A stretch of 55,956 nucleotides of DNA from UBA1422 sp041859095 (GCA_041859095.1 JBHEKY010000002.1:1-55956); one strand, 5' to 3'; shown: positions 15,980-25,263, counted from the stretch's first letter. Translations and numbers: made by a program. Notes: generated by a model from the letters alone, not told the origin.

Positions 15980-16873
15980 ATGGAAGTGATATTTCAGGCT
16001 ATGCCGGAGAAGGAAAATCTCAGAGTGGCGGCTTATTGTAGAGTAAGTAGCCACCATGAAGAACAGTTATCCAGCTTGGTGGCACAGCAGGAATATTATG
16101 ATGCCTATATTTCAGAACATCCCAAATGGACAAACGCCGGCATCTTTTACGATATCGGATCCGGACTGATAAGCTCCAGAAGAAAAGGCTTTCAGAATAT
16201 GATGACCTCTTGCCGGTTGGGGAAGGTGGATTTGATTCTTGTAAAATCAATTAGTCGGTTTGCAAGAAACACGGTGGATTTACTTGAGGCAACAAGAGAG
16301 CTGTCGGGCCTTGGTGTGGATGTATGGTTTGAAAGCAATCAGATAAGACTTAAGGACACAAAGTCTGAGATGATTCTATCGGTGGTTGCCGCTTTTTATC
16401 AAAACGAAAGTCAGAATCATAGCGAAAACATCAAATGGGGGATTCATAGATGCTTTGAAACAGGAAGCAGCAGCTTCACAGGCAGACGTTGCTTTGGATA
16501 TAGCCCAGGAATTGATGGCGTACTTGTTATAAAGGAAGACGAGGCTCGTATGGTTGAGATGATTTTTGACTTGTATCTTTCCGGAAAGAGCCTTCGTGCA
16601 ATCTCAGGTGAACTATGGCTGAGAGAGATTCATTCCCCAAGGGGACATAGGAAGTGGGGCATCGAGACTATAAGCAAATTATTATCCAACGAAAAGTACA
16701 CAGGCAGTGTACTTCTTCAAAAGACGGTTGTTAAAGACTATCTCATAGGCAAGCAGATAAAAAACCAGGGGCATGAGCAGATGTATCTGGTTTCGAATTG
16801 CCATCAGCCGATTATTTCTCAGGAGATATTTGCTTGGGTGCAGCAAGAGAAAGCAAAAAGGGGAAAAAAATAG
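15980..16873 (+). CDS. Serine site-specific recombinase (short form)
   Basis: 297 aa. The N-terminal resolvase/invertase catalytic domain has the AYCRVSS motif with probable nucleophile Ser23, and further RFARNTVDLLE around the second arginine patch. A recombinase domain follows (FGYSPGIDG ... KWGIETISKLLSNEKYTGSV). The zinc-ribbon and coiled-coil part of large serine integrases, usually taking the length to about 500 aa, is missing. It lies beside a tRNA remnant and is the likely mobility gene of the island. Ends in TAG. Confidence 0.88.
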   Translation: MEVIFQAMPEKENLRVAAYCRVSSHHEEQLSSLVAQQEYYDAYISEHPKWTNAGIFYDIGSGLISSRRKGFQNMMTSCRLGKVDLILVKSISRFARNTVDLLEATRELSGLGVDVWFESNQIRLKDTKSEMILSVVAAFYQNESQNHSENIKWGIHRCFETGSSSFTGRRCFGYSPGIDGVLVIKEDEARMVEMIFDLYLSGKSLRAISGELWLREIHSPRGHRKWGIETISKLLSNEKYTGSVLLQKTVVKDYLIGKQIKNQGHEQMYLVSNCHQPIISQEIFAWVQQEKAKRGKK

Positions 16874-17047
16874 GTAGGCAAGCGCGCCCGGTTTTTATAA
16901 ACTGGAGATAGTGTTTCCATTTGAAAAAGCTTTCAGCCATTTTTGTTTCCTAAGTGGAGCAATAATGGTATAATTATAACAGTCGAGGCGGTTGCGAGAA
17001 AGAGTAATGATTTTTTGCAACAGATCCATATTTCCAGGAGGTTTGCT

Positions 17048-17830
17048 ATGCCATTTTGCAGAGAATGCGGGAATGAATACATTGAGACAGACCAGTTCTG
17101 TAAGAAATGTGGGTATCAGTTGAAAAACGAAGAAAATGTTAAATCTGATTTTTTGAATGACAAAAAAATCAGCAACACCATAATTTGGTGGGTTGCTTTT
17201 ATGCCGCTAATAGGATTAAGTATTGAAAATGCTGGTTCAATACTCTTTAATACTCCAATATCAAATTTGTGGTGGATAACGCTAATACTAAATATTGTGT
17301 TATGTTATATTGATGAAAGGAAAATCAAAAAAATATACCCTGAAATACCTCTTATGCGCGAATGGGTGTTATTAATCCCAGTGTATTTATTTAAAAGAGC
17401 TAAAGCACTGAAACAAACAATGGCTTATTTTATTGTTTGGATTGTTATGTTTGCAATAATATGTTTTGTTCCACAAAATCTAATTTTGAATAACTCAACA
17501 TTGAATTTTGGACTTGGATCATCTCAAACAATTAGCACCGTAAAAAGTGGTGAGTTCTTCGATTATTCAGGTATGTCTGTAGGTCAAGCAATTGATGATT
17601 ATTTAATTGAAGAAAAGTGGACTTCTTTTAACACGGATAGTGGACAGCAAGTTGTTCAAGTTGAAGGTGAAACCCCTTATAAAGATGACAAATCATCTTT
17701 ATTGTTGATTCAGTTCATTGTTGCTAATGATGGCTCGTTTAGTATGTCGTATTTGTCTGTTGATGGCCAATCTCAAGATGCTAGTTATTTCACTTATTTT
17801 TTGGATACTATATATGGGCAGAATAATTAA
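17048..17830 (+). CDS. Zinc-ribbon membrane protein of unknown function
   Basis: 260 aa from ATG 17048, six bases after CCAGGAGG. An N-terminal zinc ribbon has Cys4, Cys7, Cys18 and Cys21 (CRECG...CKKCG). Three to four hydrophobic segments follow at about residues 48-65, 72-90 and 125-150. The C-terminal 90 residues are soluble and probably outside the membrane, with a FDYSGMSVGQAIDDYL stretch. I do not recognise the family; zinc-ribbon plus membrane proteins of this build are common accessory genes. It lies in the island between the recombinases and the ECF sigma pair. Confidence 0.7.
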   Translation: MPFCRECGNEYIETDQFCKKCGYQLKNEENVKSDFLNDKKISNTIIWWVAFMPLIGLSIENAGSILFNTPISNLWWITLILNIVLCYIDERKIKKIYPEIPLMREWVLLIPVYLFKRAKALKQTMAYFIVWIVMFAIICFVPQNLILNNSTLNFGLGSSQTISTVKSGEFFDYSGMSVGQAIDDYLIEEKWTSFNTDSGQQVVQVEGETPYKDDKSSLLLIQFIVANDGSFSMSYLSVDGQSQDASYFTYFLDTIYGQNN

Positions 17831-18078
17831 AATGTTCCCTATACATCGGACAGTTTGAGTTTTTAGAATCCTTCATTTCGGACACAAGAGGCTTTGAAAT
17901 ACCCTTCATTTTGGACACGTGAATTTTTGAAACCCTTTGTCTGGATCAGAAAGAACCCGTGCCGTCCTTGACAAAGGATACAAATTAATCTTTTTGTGAG
18001 TGAAACATTGCCCGTTTGAAAATGGTATGCGTCGAAAAAACAGAAGTAGAAAATGATGCATCATATGCATAGTACTAA

Positions 18079-18110
18079 GCCGGCTAATTTAATAAGTTAG
18101 CCGGTTTTTA
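18079..18110 (+). terminator. Hairpin terminator
   Basis: CCGGCTAA / TTAGCCGG stem (18080-18087 with 18097-18104) followed by TTTTTA. Confidence 0.7.
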
Positions 18111-18549
18111 TTTGTCCCCATTTAGCGGCCAATATTATTGTCAGTTTGTATCGACCTGATACCAAATTGTCCACTTTCAAGGGTTCCTAATGAAGAGTGT
18201 CCACAGTTGGGGTTTCTACCTTTGCTGGTGTCCATTTTATGGGGTATATTTTAAGCCTGGTTGCACCCGCAGGCGTAATTCCATACTAGTAGGCGTAATT
18301 CAAATTAACGCCTGATTGTATCAAAAGTTGGGTCATTAGCCAAAGAAACCCCTGAATTTCAACGATTTTTGGGGTATTTTCTTTTTTGACGACAAAATGA
18401 CGCAATTAATTTTTTAACAATGTCGTGAAGGGTGGTTTTAGTGGTTGCGTTGGGGAAGAAAAGCAATTAGAATGATATCAAGTATACTGATATTGGGGGA
18501 TTTATGGAGTTAGGGACTAGAGGATCTAGAAGAATACTAGTTGATTAAG

Positions 18550-18575
18550 AGCACATTTTTCGTGTGCTTTTTTTA
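18550..18575 (+). terminator. Hairpin terminator upstream of the ECF sigma gene
   Basis: AGCACA / TGTGCT stem (18550-18555 with 18563-18568) followed by a run of T. Confidence 0.65.
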
Positions 18576-18678
18576 TGTAGCATAATGTGCTAGCAACTTT
18601 TTAAACAAGTAAATGAAAAAACGAAATTTCCTGTAACGAATCGTTCTTTTTTGACACTAATTAGTAGGAGGTGATTGA

Positions 18679-19164
18679 GTGCGGGATATTGAAAAACTCT
18701 ACAATGAACAATTCCAAATGGTTTTCAAGTACTTGTTCTGCATGACAAGCGACTCTGAACTATCTGAAGAACTAACTCAAGAAACCTTCTTTCAGGCCAT
18801 GAAAACTTATGACAAGTTCCGAGGAGATTCAAAAGTGTCTACTTGGCTTTGTCAAATTGCAAAGAACCTATGGCGAAGGGAATATGAAAACAGGACTAAG
18901 TATACTTCGTGCCCAATCGATGAACTTACAGACCTTGTGGATCGGGAGAACGTTGAACAGCTGGTATGCGCAGATGAGGCAAGGCTGGATAGGTATAAGA
19001 AGCTTCAGGGTTTGGATGGAAAGACGCGAGAAGTAATGTATTTAAGGCTCACAGGAGAACTTAGCTTTCGTGAAATAGGTGAGATATTGGGGAAAAACGA
19101 AACTTGGGCACGCGTCACCTTTTATAGGGGCAAACAAAAAATAACAAAGGAGGAAATGGAATGA
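18679..19164 (+). CDS. ECF-family RNA polymerase sigma factor
   Basis: 161 aa from GTG 18679, placed five bases after a near-perfect Shine-Dalgarno AGGAGGTG. Sigma region 2 lies around EELTQETFFQAMKTYDKFRGDSKVSTWL split by its DNA-melting part, and region 4 is the C-terminal helix-turn-helix LSFREIGEILGKNETWARV. Its stop overlaps the start of the anti-sigma gene (ATGA), the usual arrangement in which the membrane protein holds the sigma factor until a signal arrives. Target promoters are not known; the exported-protein genes downstream are candidates. Confidence 0.93.
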   Translation: MRDIEKLYNEQFQMVFKYLFCMTSDSELSEELTQETFFQAMKTYDKFRGDSKVSTWLCQIAKNLWRREYENRTKYTSCPIDELTDLVDRENVEQLVCADEARLDRYKKLQGLDGKTREVMYLRLTGELSFREIGEILGKNETWARVTFYRGKQKITKEEME

Positions 19165-20105
19165 AATCTGATATGGCATGCAATGTAGTGCAGGATTTGT
19201 TACCAAACTATATTGAAAAATTGACCAGCGAAGACACAAATTTCGCGATTGAAGAGCATTTAGCAACATGTGAAGCCTGCTCAAATGAATATGAGCAAAT
19301 GACAAAAGACATTGTCAGTCCGGCAAAAGTGCCGATGATTGAGTTGAGATTCCTAAAAAAAGTCAGAAGAACAAAAAAAATAGCTGCTGCTATATGCGTT
19401 GTTCTAACCCTGGTTTTATCTTATCTTCTTTATGCTTCGGAGTACCATTACACCCTGGACAAGGGCGATCTCTCAACTGCCATTACTGAATTCATACATT
19501 TCTCCCACCCTTCGTTTGAAGCCTATGTTCTGGAGACGGAATCTGTGGAGGGCACATTGGTTGCTTCCTACAAGGATCTGACTAACAAAGACAATTATGG
19601 CGTTGCTTTGTTTAAAAAGGGACTGAACAATCAGTACAGGATAATAGCGAGCCAATCTGATACTTCTGAATATTCCAGCGTTGTGCAGTTTTACCGAATA
19701 GAAATCAGCAATAAGCGCTACTATGCTGTTAACGGCTATAACCTTGCAAGTGAAGTCGGGTTTTATGGGTTGGATTATGCTGATTACATTAATACGGACA
19801 ACCAGGCAATAAAGACGTTACGATTTGCTGTAAAGAACCCGCAGTTTTTGGACATCTATTTGGCTGAGGATATTGATGAACAAGCAGTTGGCGAACGCAC
19901 TGATGAATCATATAGATACCTTATACGCTCAACGTCCTTGTATGATACAAGTGGGATTGAAATTACGGAAAAATATAAAAACGAAAGTGTGAGCACTCCG
20001 GTGGATAGTGGTGCCGGAAAGGCGGAATTATTCCTGCTTTATGTATATATTGCCATTATCATGGCATTTGGAGTTGTACTAACCAGATATTTCTTGACTG
20101 AATAA
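19161..20105 (+). CDS. Membrane anti-sigma factor with zinc-finger domain
   Basis: 314 aa. The N-terminal region holds the ZAS/zf-HC2 pattern HLATCEACSNEY (His-x3-Cys-x2-Cys, about residues 34-41), which binds ECF sigma factors. A membrane helix lies at about 73-93 (IAAAICVVLTLVLSYLLYA) and a second at the C-terminus (about 288-310), leaving some 190 residues outside as a possible sensor. Coupled to the sigma gene by a 4-base overlap. The external domain is not one I recognise. Confidence 0.85.
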   Translation: MKSDMACNVVQDLLPNYIEKLTSEDTNFAIEEHLATCEACSNEYEQMTKDIVSPAKVPMIELRFLKKVRRTKKIAAAICVVLTLVLSYLLYASEYHYTLDKGDLSTAITEFIHFSHPSFEAYVLETESVEGTLVASYKDLTNKDNYGVALFKKGLNNQYRIIASQSDTSEYSSVVQFYRIEISNKRYYAVNGYNLASEVGFYGLDYADYINTDNQAIKTLRFAVKNPQFLDIYLAEDIDEQAVGERTDESYRYLIRSTSLYDTSGIEITEKYKNESVSTPVDSGAGKAELFLLYVYIAIIMAFGVVLTRYFLTE

Positions 20106-20146
20106 GTAAAAATCCAACACTACAATTGAGGACAAAACTCCAAAAA

Positions 20147-20184
20147 CCTACGACTTTCACCATGTAGACATATGAGTTTCACCA
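20147..20184. repeat. Dispersed repeat A, copy 1
   Basis: Two tandem half-units, CCTACGACTTTCACCATG then TAGACATATGAGTTTCACCA. Near-identical to copies at 21340 and 30015, always between genes. Confidence 0.75.
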
Positions 20185-20293
20185 AGGAGCGATGGAAGGC
20201 CATTTTATGTGATAGCATATGTACGGGATCATATTGCAAAGGAGCTAGAATCTCTTAAAATCTTTCTAATTGACAAATTCTAGGGAGGTAGCC

Positions 20294-21229
20294 ATGAAAA
20301 AATATTGGAGATTGTTGATTGTGGCAGCAGCTTTGATTATCGTTATCGGCGTTTCCGCAGGCTTATTAATGAACGCCGCCAGCAACAGCCCCACGGAGAA
20401 GCCTATCGGCTCAATTACCTATATCAACGCAGACAATCAGAAGGTGACAGAGGACATACAGTGGAATTCCTATTATTGGCAAGTGCGGGATGAAGATACT
20501 GGCGAATTATCCTTCAAGAAAATGGGCACAGAAGCCCTTTACCCAGCCGGAGACCTTGATACAGTCACACCGGGAGGTGCTGCACAGATTACATTCACAC
20601 TCGAGGGAAAGGTGGAACCGGACGGGATTTATGTTTATAAATTCAACAACCAAGAATTCATCCAAGGCATTTTAAACAACAGCAATCCAAAAGCGGAAGA
20701 CGTCGTCTATAAAACAGAAACAAAGGGTGGGAACAAGACCACCACATTTGAAGCGACTCCAGGTTACCGGTATACGATTGGCGTGATGTATGGGGAGAGT
20801 TGGGTGATGTACGTGTTCTATGTGCCGCCGGAAGCGGAACCGGATACAACGGTGGAACTCGGGCATCTTTATTTCTACGGTGGTGCCAACGCTTCTGTTT
20901 TACGCTTTGAACCCGTCGAGTGGGTCGGATCAAACCAAACGGAACGTATAGCAGAACTTGGACTGGACCCCGATGACGATCTGCCTGGCGGGTTTTATAT
21001 CTATGTTCCGCCTGTGGAGCGGTCCGAATTGCAGGTTAGGGATAATACCCGATATTTCATTATTGATTCGGGTAAGAAGCCTGCATCGGAGCTTGGCTAC
21101 AAAGAGGTCGGCAAGCAGGAGTTCCTAATCTACCAGGGCCGGACACCGTCGTTTGCATCGGTGACACCATACTGGGTTGAGATAGAAGATGGATATGTGA
21201 AGGTCATCGCACAACAGTATCTGCCCTAG
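20294..21229 (+). CDS. Secreted or membrane-anchored protein of unknown function
   Basis: 311 aa from ATG 20294, which follows GGGAGGTAGCC. The N-terminus (MKKYWR, hydrophobic 8-29) is a signal peptide or membrane anchor without lipobox; the remainder is exported, acidic and beta-rich with many aromatic residues. No known motif seen. Lies after the ECF sigma/anti-sigma pair and between copies of repeat A. Ends TAG-ACA-TAA. Confidence 0.65.
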   Translation: MKKYWRLLIVAAALIIVIGVSAGLLMNAASNSPTEKPIGSITYINADNQKVTEDIQWNSYYWQVRDEDTGELSFKKMGTEALYPAGDLDTVTPGGAAQITFTLEGKVEPDGIYVYKFNNQEFIQGILNNSNPKAEDVVYKTETKGGNKTTTFEATPGYRYTIGVMYGESWVMYVFYVPPEAEPDTTVELGHLYFYGGANASVLRFEPVEWVGSNQTERIAELGLDPDDDLPGGFYIYVPPVERSELQVRDNTRYFIIDSGKKPASELGYKEVGKQEFLIYQGRTPSFASVTPYWVEIEDGYVKVIAQQYLP

Positions 21230-21243
21230 ACATAAAATTCCAG

Positions 21244-21321
21244 TAGTGTTGCAAATAAATTCTTAAATCAACAAATGCTCAGAAACCCAAAAAATCAGCA
21301 CCCCAGAAGTTGTTAATTCAA
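21244..21321. repeat. Dispersed repeat B, copy 1
   Basis: Starts TAGTGTTGCAAATAA and ends AGCACCCCAGAAGTTGTTAA; the same two blocks at the same distance recur at 22851-22927. Both copies directly follow a gene for an exported protein. Confidence 0.75.
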
Positions 21322-21339
21322 ACCTCAAAGAAATTAAAA

Positions 21340-21377
21340 CCTACGAGTTTCGCCATGTAGACCTATGAGTTTCACCA
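21340..21377. repeat. Dispersed repeat A, copy 2
   Basis: CCTACGAGTTTCGCCATG then TAGACCTATGAGTTTCACCA; differs from copy 1 at three positions. Confidence 0.75.
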
Positions 21378-21447
21378 TGCGGCAAAATTGTAGGGGAATA
21401 TGTGATATAAATAGTTAGAAGAATATTTGATAAAGAAGGAGATTTTT

Positions 21448-21648
21448 ATGGGTCAGTTAGTTGCGTGGTTACCATTATTGTTTGGGTTATTAGTTCCGGT
21501 AGGGGCACTCATTTTGGTTTTTCTTATTTTCAAACATAACTCCAGCAACAAAGATCAAATGATTCAACAGTTGATGGCGAAAAATAAGGAATTAGAAGCA
21601 AAGGTTAACCAGCTACTTGAAAAAAGCAACATGGAGAAACTAGATTAG
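21448..21648 (+). CDS. Small membrane protein with C-terminal coiled coil
   Basis: 66 aa from ATG 21448, eight bases after AAGGAG. One membrane helix at about residues 5-32, then a charged helix with heptad leucines (IQQLMAKNKELEAKVNQLL). Same build as the small proteins at 38163 and 46773: hydrophobic N-terminus, short basic or charged tail. Function unknown. Ends in TAG. Confidence 0.6.
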   Translation: MGQLVAWLPLLFGLLVPVGALILVFLIFKHNSSNKDQMIQQLMAKNKELEAKVNQLLEKSNMEKLD

Positions 21649-21677
21649 AATAAGCAATAATTTATAAGGGGTGCAAA

Positions 21678-21794
21678 ATGACATTTCATATATTTTACGT
21701 AACCTTTTTAGAACTAGTGGGTAAACTTGGCCCAACAATTGTATTGGTTATTATTTCATTACAGCTTCGCAAAATAATATCACAAAGGAGTTGA
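21678..21794 (+). CDS. Very small membrane peptide
   Basis: 38 aa, ATG 21678 after AAGGGGTGCAAA. Almost entirely hydrophobic up to residue 30 with a basic end (LRKIISQRS). It ends four bases before the next gene, whose ribosome site lies inside it. Length and composition fit a real small membrane peptide, but chance cannot be excluded. Confidence 0.4.
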   Translation: MTFHIFYVTFLELVGKLGPTIVLVIISLQLRKIISQRS

Positions 21795-21798
21795 TTCC

Positions 21799-22839
21799 AT
21801 GAAAAAACTATTCATTCTTTGCTGTTGGTGTACACTGGGCATCCTTCTGTTTGGATGCGCACAGCAAAAAGAGGATGAGATTCAACTTGATGAAATGAAA
21901 GCCAGCGAAATAGTAAGTGTTCTTTCTAATCTAGGTTACCCCGTTGGTGGTGGAAAAAATTATGATGATCCAGGTGACACGAGCCAGTATCCTTGGAACA
22001 TTCCTGGATGCACTAGTGCTGCAGAGTTTTGGATACTGGACGGAACGGAAGAAGGGGAAAGCGTTGGGGTTGTGGAAGTGTACAGCTTCGTTGAAGCCTG
22101 TAAGGAACAAAGAGATCGTGCTGCAATAACTTCTAGTTACTATCCTGCTGAACCTTACTATGTTCAAGTCGACAAGGTGTTCCTGCAGGTACCAAAAATT
22201 CTGAACGAGCAAGATGCTGCTCAATATCAGGCAGCCCTTGAAGCAATGGCACAAGGCAAATTGCCGGAACCGTACACAGAAGGAACAAGAGTTCAAGATT
22301 CCACTTTTGTAATTACTCCGCACGAAGACGGAGTTGCAGCTTTCATTAAATTACAAAATATATTTAAATCAAGCTATAAAGACGATAAATGTTATAATAT
22401 CACACCTACGTATATTGCCGATAATTCTGATTATATGATTTATAAATACAACCAATCGTGCGAGTCATTTTTGATGTTTGAAAATCACATTTATACGTTA
22501 GGGACTGGCTTTGGCGGATATGGCCTAACAAGCCTGGCGCTTGCCGATAGCAATGACGATGGCAAACAAGAATTGTATTTCACTTTTTCTTATGGTTCAG
22601 GTATTCATCGTTCTCAAGTCGGATATTTTGATCCGGCAAGATCTGAAGTGATTGTCTTTGAAGATAGCATCATGGATAAGGATATTGAATTGTCAACTGA
22701 TAGAGATAACAATTTGTGCGTCTTCTCTGCGGACATTAAAATCACTAGCTTTATTGAATTCAAGCTTACCAAAAAAGATATTTTGTACAGAGTAATCTTT
22801 CAAAATAAGAAAATATCTTTAGTACCAGTTAATAATTAA
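21799..22839 (+). CDS. Lipoprotein of unknown function
   Basis: 346 aa. Lipoprotein signal with lipobox LLFGC (Cys20) after a hydrophobic stretch. Contains a central KMA/EAMAQGKLPEP region and a C-terminal half with the acidic repeat-like LALADSNDDGKQELYFTFSYGSG, reminiscent of FG-GAP or EF-hand-like calcium loops (DxNxDG). AAAGGAG precedes the ATG. I do not recognise the family; last gene of the island and followed by repeat B. Confidence 0.7.
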   Translation: MKKLFILCCWCTLGILLFGCAQQKEDEIQLDEMKASEIVSVLSNLGYPVGGGKNYDDPGDTSQYPWNIPGCTSAAEFWILDGTEEGESVGVVEVYSFVEACKEQRDRAAITSSYYPAEPYYVQVDKVFLQVPKILNEQDAAQYQAALEAMAQGKLPEPYTEGTRVQDSTFVITPHEDGVAAFIKLQNIFKSSYKDDKCYNITPTYIADNSDYMIYKYNQSCESFLMFENHIYTLGTGFGGYGLTSLALADSNDDGKQELYFTFSYGSGIHRSQVGYFDPARSEVIVFEDSIMDKDIELSTDRDNNLCVFSADIKITSFIEFKLTKKDILYRVIFQNKKISLVPVNN

Positions 22840-23251
22840 TCTAAAATGGGTAGTGTTGCAAATAATCGATGAATTACTACCTACCCCATAACCACAAGAA
22901 CCCAGCACCCCGAAAGTTGTTAATTCAATCCCAAGGGGTGCGTTTACTTTGGTAAGACTATTGCAAAATCCTTGACTCCTTTTCCTCGGATAAATTCTGT
23001 GGCAAAAACGCATTGGATAGTTCTGCGACAGTGTTGTCCAGCTCGTCGAATAAGCCAGATTGGAGTCAATTTAGCCCAAATGAAAAAGTTAAATGGTAGA
23101 GGAGGGAATGAAAGTATCGCGAGCAGGAAATAAATGGAAAAAACAGTGGTAGGTATTCAAAAAAAACCAACACCTTAGAAGTGGCAAATTGCCCCAACGA
23201 GCACAGTAAAAATAAAAAAATTAAAATCAGACCAAAACGGCCAGTATCACA
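22840..23251. other. Non-coding tail of the island
   Basis: About 410 bases without a credible gene. Holds repeat B copy 2 at its start. The rest has no clear structure. The gyrB promoter follows. Confidence 0.5.
22851..22927. repeat. Dispersed repeat B, copy 2
   Basis: TAGTGTTGCAAATAA ... AGCACCCCGAAAGTTGTTAA, matching 21244-21321 in both blocks and in spacing. Confidence 0.75.
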
Positions 23252-23280
23252 TTGTATAACTGGTTTTTTTGTAGTATAAT
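23252..23280 (+). promoter_or_regulatory. Sigma-A promoter of the gyrB operon
   Basis: -35 TTGTAT at 23252-23257, 17-base spacer, -10 TATAAT at 23275-23280, about 36 bases ahead of gyrB. Confidence 0.8.
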
Positions 23281-23316
23281 GTATTAGTATTTTATAATGA
23301 AGAGGTGAGTGATTTA

Positions 23317-25263
23317 ATGGCAGCAGATACAAAGCAACAGAAGTACGATGCGGAGCAAATTCAAGTATTAGAAGGCCTTGAACCTGTGCGAAAAAGACCG
23401 GGTATGTATATCGGTAGCACGGGCGAAAAAGGTCTTCATCATTTGGTATACGAAATCGTAGACAACAGCATCGATGAAGCCCTTGCAGGCTTCTGCAAAA
23501 ATGTCTTGGTTACCATTCAGGAAGACAATTCCATTATGGTCGAAGACGATGGTCGTGGTATGCCCGTAGACCTTCACCCCAAACTCAAACTTCCAGCAGT
23601 GGAAGTCATTCATACAGTATTACATGCAGGTGGAAAATTCGGCGGTGGCGGATACAAAGTATCCGGCGGTCTTCATGGCGTCGGCGCGTCGGTAGTTAAT
23701 GCGCTTTCCACAATGATGATTGTAGAGATCAAACGTAACGGAAAAATCTATGTGCAGAAATATTCCAAGGGAAAAACTATCACTAAGTTGGAAGAAATCG
23801 GCACATCAAAACACACTGGTTCCAAAACCACTTTCTGGCCGGATCCCGACATTTTTGAAGAAATGGAATTCGATTTCTTGACACTGGAATATAGGCTTCG
23901 AGAAATGGCATTTTTAAACAAAGGAATCCGCATTGTCCTGACCGATCAGCGCAAAAATCTGGAACGGAAAGAAGAATTCCACTATGAAGGCGGAATCAAA
24001 GAATACGTAAAATACCAAAACCAAAGCAAAGAACCCATCCATCCGGACATCGTTTACTTTGAAGCCAAAGGAAAAGATCGAACCGGGGTGGGCGATATGG
24101 AAGTGGAAGTGGCTTTGCAGTATACAGACCGGTACACGGAAGTCATCCTTTCTTATGCCAACAATATCAACACCACCGATGGTGGTTTCCATATGGTCGG
24201 ATTTAAAACCGCACTGACCCGGGCATTCAACGATTATGCCCGAAAGAATAAATTCCTCAAAGATAACGACGAGGCGTTGACCGGCGAAGATGTCCGGGAA
24301 GGCCTGACTGCCGTTATTTCCGTGAAGCTGAGCAATCCACAGTTCGAAGGCCAGACAAAAGCCAAATTGGGCAACAGCGAAATGAGAGGGTTTGTCGAAA
24401 CCGCAACCAATGACAACCTGACCGCCTTCCTGCAAGAGAACCCCAACCAAGCCAAGAGCATGATTGCCAAATGCCTCCAAGCCGCAAGAGCCAGGGAAGC
24501 AGCACGAAAGGCCAGAGAAATCACCCGAAAGAACAGTTTGTTGGACGGACTTTCCTTACCGGGCAAACTGGCGGATTGTTCCGAAAAAGATCCGGCACTT
24601 TCAGAAATCTTTCTGGTGGAAGGAGAGTCTGCTGGGGGTAGCGCAAAGCAAGGAAGAGATCGGGCAAGACAGGCTGTGTTACCGCTTCGAGGCAAGATTC
24701 TTAATGTTGAAAAAGCTAGACTGGACAGAATCCTTAATTCCGAAGAAATAAAAAATATGATTACCGCTTTTGGCTGTAATATTGCACAGGATTTTGATAT
24801 CAGCAAACTTCGATACCACAAAATTATCATCATGACCGATGCCGATGTGGACGGAGCCCATATCAGAACCCTATTGCTGACGTTCTTCTATCGCTACATG
24901 GCTCCTTTGATTGAAGGCGGTTTTGTGTACGCGGCCCAACCGCCGCTTTTCCAGGTCAAAAAAGGTAAAGAAGTGTATTACACTTACTCCGAGAGAGAGC
25001 AGGAAAAGCTCATGGCAGAGCTTGGTGCTGATGGTAGCAACAGCAAAGTCGACATTCAGCGCTACAAAGGTCTTGGAGAAATGGATTTCCAACAACTCTG
25101 GGAAACTACCATGGACTATAAACACCGGACACTGATTCAGATTACACTGGAGGATGTGGCAGCGGCGGATGACATTTTCACCACACTCATGGGCGACAAA
25201 GTGCCACCCCGCAAGAAATTTATTGAAGATAACGCAAAATACGTTCAGAACTTAGACGTGTAG
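23317..25263 (+). CDS. gyrB: DNA gyrase subunit B
   Basis: 648 aa from ATG 23317 (AGAGGTG nine bases upstream; the GTG at 23305 is inside that site). Gyrase introduces negative supercoils using ATP. The GHKL ATPase domain is N-terminal (DNSIDEA, DDGRGMPV, GGLHGVG), the transducer follows, and the TOPRIM domain has EGESAGGS and DADVDGAHI. It ends PPRKKFIEDNAKYVQNLDV, the usual C-terminus, and its stop is TAG. First gene of a gyrB-gyrA-RsbW-like-sigma-trpS series. Confidence 0.98.
   Translation: MAADTKQQKYDAEQIQVLEGLEPVRKRPGMYIGSTGEKGLHHLVYEIVDNSIDEALAGFCKNVLVTIQEDNSIMVEDDGRGMPVDLHPKLKLPAVEVIHTVLHAGGKFGGGGYKVSGGLHGVGASVVNALSTMMIVEIKRNGKIYVQKYSKGKTITKLEEIGTSKHTGSKTTFWPDPDIFEEMEFDFLTLEYRLREMAFLNKGIRIVLTDQRKNLERKEEFHYEGGIKEYVKYQNQSKEPIHPDIVYFEAKGKDRTGVGDMEVEVALQYTDRYTEVILSYANNINTTDGGFHMVGFKTALTRAFNDYARKNKFLKDNDEALTGEDVREGLTAVISVKLSNPQFEGQTKAKLGNSEMRGFVETATNDNLTAFLQENPNQAKSMIAKCLQAARAREAARKAREITRKNSLLDGLSLPGKLADCSEKDPALSEIFLVEGESAGGSAKQGRDRARQAVLPLRGKILNVEKARLDRILNSEEIKNMITAFGCNIAQDFDISKLRYHKIIIMTDADVDGAHIRTLLLTFFYRYMAPLIEGGFVYAAQPPLFQVKKGKEVYYTYSEREQEKLMAELGADGSNSKVDIQRYKGLGEMDFQQLWETTMDYKHRTLIQITLEDVAAADDIFTTLMGDKVPPRKKFIEDNAKYVQNLDV

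Larger units (their letters stand above)
17831..18678. other. Long non-coding stretch with insertion-element debris
   Basis: No convincing gene in 848 bases. Repeated GGACA/TGTCC words occur in both orientations (around 17850, 17880, 17915 and again around 18168, 18198, 18230), the last as TGTCCATTTTATGGGG, which looks like the end of a degraded insertion sequence. At 18281-18315 there are two copies of AGGCGTAATT and one inverted AATTAACGCCT. Two hairpin terminators are listed separately. Confidence 0.5.

Noticed and set aside
23095..23145. 14-codon open frame ahead of gyrB
   Set aside because: Too short, with no conserved features; treated as non-coding.
23914..24833. Long minus-strand open frames inside gyrB
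   Set aside because: Shadow frames of a conserved gene with no ribosome sites.
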